Positions 1-4,471 of a DNA stretch of 5,845 nucleotides are shown here, piece by piece; the stretch's first letter is position 1; every line of letters starts with the position of its first letter. Source of the stretch: Gammaproteobacteria bacterium (lineage in GTDB: Bacteria > Pseudomonadota > Gammaproteobacteria > SZUA-229); assembly GCA_026998145.1 (NCBI GenBank), contig JALTRC010000059.1:1-5845 (forward strand), written 5' to 3'. The position numbers and the translations under genes were made by a program. The notes beneath the pieces were generated by a model. The model saw only the letters and a list, made by a program, of their open reading frames with translations. It ran no database searches and had not been told where the DNA came from.

Positions 1-560
1 CGCTGGATCATCTGGAAACCTGCCAGCAATATGGCAAAAAAATCGTTATCGGCACCACCGGCTTTTCCGCCGAACAAAAACAGATAATTGCCAAAGCCGC
101 GGAAAAAACAGCGGTGGTCTTTGCGCCTAATATGAGTGTGGGTGTAAACCTGTGTTTAAAATTATTACAGCAGGCCGCCCAGGTATTAAATGAAGATTAC
201 GATATTGAAATTATCGAAGCTCACCATCGCCATAAAGTGGATGCGCCATCGGGTACTGCCCTGCGTATGGGTGAAGTGGTTGCCGAAACCCTGGGCCGTG
301 ATTTATCCGAGTGTGCGGTATATGGCCGAGAAGGTCAGACAGGCGCCCGCAAGCCAGACACCATCGGCTTTGAAACCATTCGCGCCGGCGACATAGTCGG
401 TGATCATACGGTGATGTTTGCCACCGACGGTGAGCGGGTGGAAATTACCCATAAGGCATCCAGCCGCATGACTTTTGCCAAAGGTGCGGTGCGGGCAGCC
501 AAATGGCTGGCTGAAAAAGATAGTGGCCTGTTTGATATGCAGGATGTATTGGGGATTTAA
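1..560 (+). CDS. dapB: 4-hydroxy-tetrahydrodipicolinate reductase, C-terminal part (5' end outside window)
   Basis: DapB reduces 4-hydroxy-tetrahydrodipicolinate to tetrahydrodipicolinate with NAD(P)H in the cytoplasmic diaminopimelate/lysine pathway. The open frame begins at base 3 with no start codon and runs 185 codons to TAA at 558-560. Counting visible residues, GTTG lies at 17-20, APNMSVGVN at 41-49, the catalytic HHRHK at 74-78 and the substrate-binding DAPSGTA at 80-86. These match E. coli positions 102, 159-163 and about 165-171 with a constant offset of 85. So about 85 N-terminal residues, including the Rossmann GxxGRMG nucleotide loop, lie upstream of the window, and the full protein would be about 270 residues, normal for the family. 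The GTG at 114 is an internal valine codon, not the start. The C-terminus (ESGLFDMQDVL-like) is complete. No clear intrinsic terminator follows. Identity is certain; whether the missing part is intact cannot be seen. Confidence 0.97.
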   Translation, partial: LDHLETCQQYGKKIVIGTTGFSAEQKQIIAKAAEKTAVVFAPNMSVGVNLCLKLLQQAAQVLNEDYDIEIIEAHHRHKVDAPSGTALRMGEVVAETLGRDLSECAVYGREGQTGARKPDTIGFETIRAGDIVGDHTVMFATDGERVEITHKASSRMTFAKGAVRAAKWLAEKDSGLFDMQDVLGI

Positions 561-568
561 CTGCTTTG

Positions 569-653
569 ACGCGAAGGCGCGAAGAACGCGAAGGATTAAA
601 AAAACGTTTATATAAAAACTTCGCGACCTCTGCGCCCTGGCATCAATACTTTT
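569..653. repeat. Inverted pair of CTTCGCGT-type 8-mer repeats
   Basis: On the minus strand, 569-593 reads as three near-identical 8-mers (CTTCGCGT, then CTTCGCGC, then CTTCGCGT, with one extra base between the first two). A second, more degenerate copy on the + strand starts with CTTCGCGA at 619 and extends to about 653. The facing ends CGCGAAG (587-593) and CTTCGCG (619-625) are a perfect 7-bp inverted repeat around an A-rich 25-base loop. Closely related copies occur at 834-868 and 2635-2664. No T-run follows the stem, so it does not look like an intrinsic terminator for dapB. Confidence 0.7.
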
Positions 654-665
654 AAGGTAATGTTT

Positions 666-820
666 GACACAGAGGCTCAGAGGCACGGAAATAAACGGAT
701 AATTTGTCATTCCCGCGCAGGCGGGAATCCAGAAAATAAATGATTACTGGACCCCGGCTTAACAACATACCGGGATGACAAAACCCTTAAATCAGCTCTG
801 AGCCTCCGTGCCTCTGTGTC
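666..820. repeat. Outer inverted repeat (24-bp arms, 666-689 and 797-820)
   Basis: The left arm begins GACACAGAGGC; the reverse complement of the right arm begins with the same 11 bases. Over 24 bases, 20 match. The four differences look like the two following sub-blocks (a TCA type and an ACG type, each beside GAGGC) having been swapped between arms. The arms enclose the palindrome at 703-783, so the whole 155 bases form a nested inverted structure. There is no transposase and no obvious target-site duplication. It resembles a small non-autonomous palindromic intergenic element, but assignment to a named family needs a genome-wide search. Confidence 0.6.
703..783. repeat. dRS3-like / REP-like palindromic intergenic element
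   Basis: The outer ends are TTTGTCAT followed by TCCCG on the left (703-715) and CGGGATGACAAA on the right (771-782), complementary except for one bulged T. Inside are three smaller stems: ATTCCCGC (709-716) with GCGGGAAT (721-728) around a 4-base loop, TCCAG (728-732) with CTGGA (747-751), and CCCGG (753-757) with CCGGG (770-774). The first stem fits ATTCCC-N8-GGGAAT, the form described for the dRS3 repeat of Neisseria. Similar GTCATTCCCGC...GCGGGAATCCAG elements are, to my knowledge, widespread between proteobacterial genes. It is likely dispersed elsewhere in this genome. Confidence 0.7.
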
Positions 821-833
821 CAATCCATAAAAA

Positions 834-868
834 CTCTGTGTCCTTCGCGCCTTGGCGCCAGGGCTTTT
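834..868 (+). repeat. Third 8-mer-type repeat copy, in the fabD leader
   Basis: The stretch reads as consecutive units CTCTGTGT, CTTCGCGC and CTTGGCGC followed by CAGGGCTTTT. Aligned without gaps to 619-653, 23 of 35 bases agree, including the closing CTTTT. It therefore belongs to the same degenerate family as the copies at 569-593, 619-653 and 2635-2664. Its 3' half doubles as the hairpin annotated at 849-869. Confidence 0.55.
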
Positions 869-869
869 T
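849..869 (+). terminator. Terminator-like hairpin just upstream of fabD
   Basis: GCCTTG (849-854) can pair with CAGGGC (859-864), with one G-U pair, around a GCGC loop, and five T residues follow (865-869). This is the shape of a short intrinsic terminator, but the stem is only six pairs. It ends 15 bases before the fabD ATG, leaving no room for a promoter in between. If it works it would attenuate transcription entering fabD rather than simply end dapB transcription. It may equally be a by-product of the repeat sequence. Confidence 0.35.
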
Positions 870-884
870 AAAAAAGGTTAAAAA

Positions 885-1823
885 ATGAAACTAGCATGTG
901 TATTCCCCGGTCAGGGGTCACAGTCCATCGGCATGATGGGTGAATTATCCGAACAATATTCCGTCGTTGCCGATACCTTCAAACAGGCATCCGATGCACT
1001 GGCTTATGACCTGTGGAAAATCGTCACCGATGGCCCGGCAGAAGAGCTCAATAAAACCGAAATCACCCAGCCTGCCATGCTTACTGCCGGTGTGGCGGCA
1101 TGGAAAATCCTGCAGGAAAAATCCATTCCAGCGGTGGATGTGATGGCCGGTCACAGTCTGGGTGAATACACGGCACTGGTGTGCGCCGGTGCCCTGGGCT
1201 TTGATGATGCGGTTAAGCTGGTGGCTGAACGTGGCCGTTTGATGCAAAGCGCCGTGCCTGCCGGTGTCGGCGCCATGGCGGCGATTCTGGGGCTGGATGA
1301 TGACACGGTAAAGTCTGTGTGTGAGCAGGCTTCCGGCAATGATTTAATTGTCCAGGCGGTCAACTTTAATTCTCCGGGCCAGGTGGTGATTGCCGGTCAC
1401 AATGATGCAGTTGAAAAAGCCATGGAGCTGGCTAAAGAAGCCAAAGCCAGGCGCGCCCTGAAACTGCCGGTGAGTGTGCCTTCCCATAGCGCCCTGATGG
1501 AAGGTGCGGCTGCCCAGCTGGGTGAAGTGCTGGCGGGTATTGAGGTGAAAACGCCGTCCATTCCGGTGATTCAAAATGTGGATGCACAGATCCACACAGA
1601 CCCGGCTGAGATCAAGTCATTATTACAGCAGCAGTTACACAAGCCGGTATTATGGGTGGATACGGTGGAGCAGATTATAGGTCGCGGGGTAACGGATATT
1701 GTTGAAGCCGGGCCTGGCAAGGTGCTGGCCGGTTTAAATAAACGCATTAACAAGGCAGCGACGAATTATACGGTGGATAATGTCGCCAATCTGGACAAAT
1801 TTTTAAGCGTATTACAGGGGTAA
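885..1823 (+). CDS. fabD: Malonyl-CoA:acyl carrier protein transacylase FabD
   Basis: FabD transfers the malonyl group from malonyl-CoA to the phosphopantetheine arm of acyl carrier protein, supplying the extender for type II fatty acid synthesis in the cytosol. The 312-residue protein has the usual length (E. coli about 309). Visible motifs in order: PGQGSQ at 8-13 (oxyanion hole side), GHSLGE at 89-94 with nucleophile Ser91, Arg116 for the malonyl carboxylate, VPSH at 198-201 with catalytic His201, Gln250 in QQLHKPV, and EAGPGKVL at 274-281. These correspond to E. coli Ser92, Arg117, His201 and Gln250. The ATG at 885 is supported by AAAGG at 873-877 with a 7-base spacer, and the N-terminus aligns with known FabD. 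fabG follows after four bases. The usual upstream neighbours plsX and fabH are missing; a repeat-rich spacer and dapB take their place. Confidence 0.97.
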   Translation: MKLACVFPGQGSQSIGMMGELSEQYSVVADTFKQASDALAYDLWKIVTDGPAEELNKTEITQPAMLTAGVAAWKILQEKSIPAVDVMAGHSLGEYTALVCAGALGFDDAVKLVAERGRLMQSAVPAGVGAMAAILGLDDDTVKSVCEQASGNDLIVQAVNFNSPGQVVIAGHNDAVEKAMELAKEAKARRALKLPVSVPSHSALMEGAAAQLGEVLAGIEVKTPSIPVIQNVDAQIHTDPAEIKSLLQQQLHKPVLWVDTVEQIIGRGVTDIVEAGPGKVLAGLNKRINKAATNYTVDNVANLDKFLSVLQG

Positions 1824-1827
1824 TCAA

Positions 1828-2565
1828 ATGAGTTTACAGGGTGAAATCGCACTGGTTACAGGTGCAAGCCGGGGCATAGGCAAGGCCATTGCTGAGCAGT
1901 TGGCGGCGCAGGGTGCCACGGTTATTGGTACCGCCACATCGGACAAGGGCGCGGATAATATTTCTGCCTATATAAAAGATACCGGTGGCAAGGGAATGAA
2001 TCTGAATGTCACCGATGCGGATTCTATTAAGAGCGTGATTAAAGCCATTACAGATGAATTTGGCGCCATTAGCATACTGGTGAATAATGCGGGGATTACC
2101 CGCGATAATCTGTTGATGATGATGAAAGACGATCAGTGGGATGACATTATTAATACCAATCTCACCTCCATTTTCCGCTTGTCCAAGGCGGTGATTCGTC
2201 CCATGATGAAAGCCCGCAAGGGACGCATTATCAATATAGGTTCGGTTGTGGGTTTAACCGGTAATCCTGGACAGACCAATTACTCGGCGGCCAAGGCCGG
2301 GTTGCTGGGCTTCACCAAATCTCTGGCGAGGGAAATCGGTTCCCGTAATATTACAGTGAATACGGTCGCCCCCGGTTTTATTGATACGGATATGACCCGC
2401 GAGTTACCGGAAGAACAGCGTGAAGCGCTGATTTCCCAGATTCCTTTAAGCCGTTTAGGGGACCCTGCTGATATTGCCCATGCGGTGGCTTTTTTAGCTT
2501 CGCCCCAGGCAGCCTATATCACCGGCGAAACCATTAATGTCAATGGGGGCATGTATATGCCATAA
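1828..2565 (+). CDS. fabG: 3-oxoacyl-[acyl carrier protein] reductase FabG
   Basis: FabG is the NADPH-dependent reductase that turns 3-ketoacyl-AcpP into 3-hydroxyacyl-AcpP in each elongation cycle. This 245-residue protein is a classical short-chain dehydrogenase/reductase: cofactor loop TGASRGIG at 11-18, NNAG at 86-89, and the catalytic tetrad Asn111, Ser139, Tyr152 and Lys156 (YSAAK at 152-156). APGFIDTDMT at 181-190 and the C-terminal NGGMYMP mark it as FabG rather than another member of this large superfamily. Its place between fabD and acpP confirms this. The start at 1828 lies four bases after the fabD stop. Its ribosome binding site, AGGGG at 1816-1820, sits inside the last two codons of fabD with a 7-base spacer, so translation of the two genes is probably coupled. 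Confidence 0.97.
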   Translation: MSLQGEIALVTGASRGIGKAIAEQLAAQGATVIGTATSDKGADNISAYIKDTGGKGMNLNVTDADSIKSVIKAITDEFGAISILVNNAGITRDNLLMMMKDDQWDDIINTNLTSIFRLSKAVIRPMMKARKGRIINIGSVVGLTGNPGQTNYSAAKAGLLGFTKSLAREIGSRNITVNTVAPGFIDTDMTRELPEEQREALISQIPLSRLGDPADIAHAVAFLASPQAAYITGETINVNGGMYMP

Positions 2566-2569
2566 AGCA

Positions 2570-2628
2570 GAGGGTGGGGTTAAAAAGGTGAATCTGATTC
2601 AGCGTCTTTTTTAGCAGAAGCCACCCTC
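2570..2628 (+). terminator. Long imperfect hairpin after fabG, possible terminator
   Basis: Five bases after the fabG stop, GAGGGTGG (2570-2577) is perfectly complementary to CCACCCTC (2621-2628). Nested inside, TAAAAAG (2581-2587) pairs with the C plus T-run at 2606-2613, and TGAAT (2589-2593) pairs with ATTCA (2597-2601). The 59 bases thus fold into one interrupted hairpin. A six-T run (2607-2612) follows the inner, GC-poor hairpin, which could end transcription, while the GC-rich outer stem lacks a following T-run. It could be a weak terminator, a 3'-end stabilising structure of the fabDG message, or part of a repeat element, since an 8-mer repeat follows at 2635. Confidence 0.4.
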
Positions 2629-2634
2629 AAAAAA

Positions 2635-2664
2635 CTTCGCGTCTTTGTGTCTTCGCGTCAAATG
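2635..2664 (+). repeat. Fourth 8-mer-type repeat copy (CTTCGCGT / CTTTGTGT / CTTCGCGT)
   Basis: Three 8-base units follow one another without gap at 2635-2642, 2643-2650 and 2651-2658, then CAAATG. The minus-strand copy at 569-593 has the same outer units and the same TCAAA continuation, so the two spacers share a repeat family. Nothing here codes for protein. Confidence 0.65.
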
Positions 2665-2709
2665 CTTTTGATTTGTAGTGATAACTTGCTTTAACTAAAT
2701 AATATAACC

Positions 2710-2743
2710 TATTGAAATATAATGATTTTAGTTTATTTCAATA
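2710..2743. promoter_or_regulatory. Perfect 10-bp inverted repeat upstream of the acpP promoter
   Basis: TATTGAAATA at 2710-2719 is the exact reverse complement of TATTTCAATA at 2734-2743, with 14 bases between and 24 bp centre to centre. It lies just upstream of the proposed acpP -35 region, where activators or UP-type contacts usually sit. It does not match the FadR consensus. The surrounding DNA is very AT-rich, which raises the chance of an accidental match, and no regulator can be named. Confidence 0.4.
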
Positions 2744-2756
2744 ATATGAAAAAAAA

Positions 2757-2786
2757 CTGGTAGTCTGTGGCGTTATTCTCTAAAAT
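2757..2786 (+). promoter_or_regulatory. Probable acpP promoter
   Basis: TAAAAT at 2781-2786 matches five of six bases of the sigma70 -10 hexamer. The -35 is weak: CTGGTA at 2757-2762 with an 18-base spacer. A long AT-rich tract with an A-run (2749-2756) lies directly upstream and could act as an UP element. Transcription would start near 2793, leaving about 33 bases of leader before the acpP ATG. An own promoter is expected because acyl carrier protein is needed in large excess over the enzymes and because a hairpin follows fabG. The exact start is inferred. Confidence 0.5.
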
Positions 2787-2813
2787 ACGCCCAGCTCAAC
2801 TTATATGAACCAT

Positions 2814-2818
2814 GAGGA
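2814..2818 (+). promoter_or_regulatory. acpP ribosome binding site (decides the start)
   Basis: GAGGA is followed by a 7-base spacer to the ATG at 2826. An earlier in-frame ATG at 2805 has no comparable site and would add seven residues (MNHEENY) not seen at the start of acyl carrier proteins, so 2826 is preferred. Confidence 0.85.
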
Positions 2819-2825
2819 AAATTAC

Positions 2826-3059
2826 ATGAGCAGTGTTGAAGAACGCGTTCGCAAAATCGTTGTAGAACAATTAGGTGTTAAAGAAGACGAAGTGACTAAC
2901 AGCGCATCATTTGTTGATGACCTGGGTGCCGACTCTCTGGATACAGTTGAACTGGTTATGGCGCTGGAAGAAGAATTCGAGTGTGAAATTCCAGACGAAG
3001 AAGCTGAGAAAATCACTACTGTTCAGTTAGCTCTGGATTACATCAACGCAAATAGCTAA
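2826..3059 (+). CDS. acpP: Acyl carrier protein AcpP
   Basis: AcpP carries the growing acyl chain on a 4'-phosphopantetheine arm through every step of fatty acid synthesis and also serves lipid A, phospholipid and lipoate synthesis. The 77-residue acidic protein is almost the E. coli length. The attachment site is Ser37 in GADSLDTVELVMALEEEF (34-51), at the start of helix II, the partner-binding helix. EIPDEEAEKITTV (54-66) is the conserved helix III region. The start at 2826 gives MSSVEERVRK, matching the usual MSTIEERVKK. A tiny out-of-frame reading frame (2812-2829, MRKIT) overlaps this start through ATGA and is probably accidental. The gene has its own likely promoter upstream and a strong terminator downstream, so it is probably made mainly as a short single-gene message. 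The stop codon overlaps the 10-bp palindrome AAGCTAGCTT (3058-3067). Confidence 0.98.
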   Translation: MSSVEERVRKIVVEQLGVKEDEVTNSASFVDDLGADSLDTVELVMALEEEFECEIPDEEAEKITTVQLALDYINANS

Positions 3060-3073
3060 GCTAGCTTGATGGC

Positions 3074-3103
3074 AAAAGGGCAGGCATTAGCCTGTCCTTT
3101 TTT
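3074..3103 (+). terminator. Strong intrinsic terminator between acpP and fabF
   Basis: CAGGC (3081-3085) pairs with GCCTG (3090-3094) around an ATTA loop. The stem extends outward through a G-U pair, two G-C pairs and four A-T pairs (3074-3080 with 3095-3101) to 12 pairs. Six T residues lie at 3098-3103. It begins 14 bases after the acpP stop. Since no convincing promoter lies between it and fabF, partial read-through is the simplest explanation of fabF expression, giving much more acpP than fabF transcript. Confidence 0.88.
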
Positions 3104-3132
3104 GTTTTATACGTTCATTTTGTGTCCGGCAG

Positions 3133-3149
3133 GTTTTCATTCTGAAAAC
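3133..3149. repeat. Small inverted repeat in the acpP-fabF spacer
   Basis: GTTTTCA (3133-3139) and TGAAAAC (3143-3149) are perfect complements around a TTC loop. It is AT-rich and not followed by a T-run. It could be an operator-like site or a leader hairpin for fabF, but no regulator is recognisable. Confidence 0.3.
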
Positions 3150-3196
3150 ATTACTGCTTTAAAACCAGTTATGTTCTGCGGGACAATCTAGATATT

Positions 3197-3200
3197 GGAG
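3197..3200 (+). promoter_or_regulatory. fabF ribosome binding site in front of a TTG start
   Basis: GGAG is followed by a 7-base spacer to TTG at 3208. No ATG or GTG in frame lies close by, and translation from TTG gives the standard FabF N-terminus, so this site fixes the start. Confidence 0.8.
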
Positions 3201-3207
3201 AATATTC

Positions 3208-4446
3208 TTGTCTAAGCGTCGAGTGGTCGTGACCGGCCTGGGTATAGTCTCACCTGTAGGCCTTAATATTAAAGAATCCTGGGAGAGTCTCCTGGCCGGT
3301 AAAAGTGGTGCTGCCACCATTACTGAGTTTGATACGGAAGGCTATCCCTGTACTTTTGCCTGTCAGGTAAAAGATTTTGACGCCAGTTTGTATATTCCCA
3401 AAAAAGACCTGAAAAAAATGGATACCTTTATCCATTACGGCATAGCCGCCGGTGCTCAGGCGATTGAAGACTCTGGCCTGGAAATTACCGAAGAAAATGC
3501 CGAACGTATCGGTGTGTCTATCGGCTCCGGCATTGGCGGTCTGCCGATGATCGAAAAAAATAAGGATGCCCTGGATAAAGGCGGCGCCCGCAAGGTGTCA
3601 CCTTTTATGGTGCCCGGCTCCATTATCAATATGATCTCCGGTAATCTGTCCATTATGTACGGTCTTAAAGGCCCCAATATTGCCATTGTGACTGCCTGTA
3701 CTACGGGCACCCACAGTATTGGTGATGCGGCGCGCATGATTTCATATGGCGATGCGGATGTGATGATTGCCGGTGGTGCGGAAAAGGCGTCTTCGCCCAT
3801 GGGTATGTCAGGCTTTGGCGCGGCTCGTGCCCTGTCCAAACGTAATGATGATCCCATTCATGCATCCCGGCCCTGGGATAAGGACCGTGACGGTTTTGTG
3901 CTGGGGGATGGTGCGGGCGTGCTGGTGCTGGAAGAATATGAGCACGCCAAGGCTCGCGGTGCCAAAATCTATGGTGAGCTGGTGGGCTTTGGTATGAGTG
4001 GTGATGCCTATCATATGACCTCACCCTCCAAGGGTGGCGAAGGGGCGGCGCGCTGTATGGCGAATGCGTTGAGGGATGCGGGCCTGAATAAGGAAGATAT
4101 CGACTTTATCAATGCCCACGGCACCTCCACACCGGCCGGTGATATTGCAGAAACCCAGGGGCTGAAAGCTGCCTTTGGAGATCATGCCTACAAGCTGGCG
4201 GTAACCTCCACCAAATCCATGACCGGACACCTGCTGGGTGCAGCTGGTGGTATTGAGGCCGTGTTCAGCGTGCTGTCCATGTACCATAATGTGGCTTCTC
4301 CAACCATCAATTTGGACAATCAGGATCCTGAGTGTGGTCTGGATTATGTGCCCAATACGGCCCGGGATATGGATATTAATGTGGTCATGTCCAATTCCTT
4401 TGGCTTCGGCGGCACCAACGGTACGCTGATCTTTAAAAAGATTTAA
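3208..4446 (+). CDS. fabF: 3-oxoacyl-[acyl carrier protein] synthase II FabF
   Basis: FabF (KAS II) condenses malonyl-AcpP with acyl-AcpP, releasing CO2, and in E. coli elongates palmitoleoyl to cis-vaccenoyl chains. The 412-residue protein starts MSKRRVVVTGLG and ends GTNGTLIFKKI, as E. coli FabF (413 residues) does. The thiolase-fold catalytic set is complete: Cys164 in TACTTG, His304 in NAHGTSTPAGD, Lys336 in STKSMTGH, His341, and the gating Phe400 in SNSFGFGGTNG. The IGSGIGG segment at 105-111 and RPWDKDRDGFVLGDGAG at 221-237 are family signatures. The start codon is TTG, with GGAG seven bases upstream; rare start codons lower initiation and fit a need for little FabF relative to AcpP. 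It follows the acpP terminator by 104 bases and precedes pabB by 25 bases. FabB is the closest alternative, but sequence and position favour FabF. Confidence 0.97.
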   Translation: MSKRRVVVTGLGIVSPVGLNIKESWESLLAGKSGAATITEFDTEGYPCTFACQVKDFDASLYIPKKDLKKMDTFIHYGIAAGAQAIEDSGLEITEENAERIGVSIGSGIGGLPMIEKNKDALDKGGARKVSPFMVPGSIINMISGNLSIMYGLKGPNIAIVTACTTGTHSIGDAARMISYGDADVMIAGGAEKASSPMGMSGFGAARALSKRNDDPIHASRPWDKDRDGFVLGDGAGVLVLEEYEHAKARGAKIYGELVGFGMSGDAYHMTSPSKGGEGAARCMANALRDAGLNKEDIDFINAHGTSTPAGDIAETQGLKAAFGDHAYKLAVTSTKSMTGHLLGAAGGIEAVFSVLSMYHNVASPTINLDNQDPECGLDYVPNTARDMDINVVMSNSFGFGGTNGTLIFKKI

Positions 4447-4471
4447 TTAAGCGGCCTGGCTGAGATGATGC

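Larger units (their letters stand above)
561..884. other. Gene-free, repeat-dense spacer between dapB and fabD
   Basis: These 324 bases hold no credible coding region on either strand; the open frame on the minus strand here is mostly antisense to dapB. The spacer is assembled from short repeats. An inverted pair of 8-mer-type repeats (569-593 and 619-653) comes first, then an outer inverted repeat (666-689 with 797-820) enclosing a dRS3-like palindrome (703-783). A further 8-mer-type repeat (834-868) ends in a terminator-like hairpin. I found no convincing sigma70 promoter. TTGACA at 664-669 is perfect, but the bases 17 to 18 downstream make a poor -10 and the hexamer is part of the repeat. 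How fabD is transcribed is therefore not resolved from sequence. Confidence 0.8.

Noticed and set aside
114..560. GTG at 114 as a start for a shortened dapB
   Set aside because: The frame is open and conserved upstream to base 3, including GTTG, so GTG is an internal Val codon.
664..692. TTGACA as the -35 of a fabD promoter
   Set aside because: The hexamer is part of the GACACAGAGGC repeat arm and no good -10 lies 16-18 bases downstream.
303..710. 135-codon open frame on the minus strand
   Set aside because: It is mostly antisense to the conserved dapB frame and its remainder lies in repeats. The translation shows no recognisable domain.
561..884. CRISPR array in the repeat-rich spacer
   Set aside because: Repeats are degenerate, in both orientations and unevenly spaced, with no uniform spacers and no cas genes.
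2755..2771. FadR-type operator (AACTGGT) at the acpP -35
   Set aside because: Only the left half matches the FadR consensus; the right half does not.
2805..2825. Upstream in-frame ATG as the acpP start
   Set aside because: It has no ribosome binding site and would add seven residues not found in acyl carrier proteins; 2826 has GAGGA at good spacing.
2812..2829. Five-codon reading frame (MRKIT) overlapping the acpP start as a leader peptide
   Set aside because: It lacks its own ribosome binding site and its ATG AGG simply contains the acpP site. Chance is the better explanation without ribosome profiling.
3456..4024. Long minus-strand open frames inside fabF (133 and 107 codons)
   Set aside because: They lie wholly antisense to a strongly conserved catalytic gene, with no recognisable motif or gene context; they are shadows of fabF codon use.
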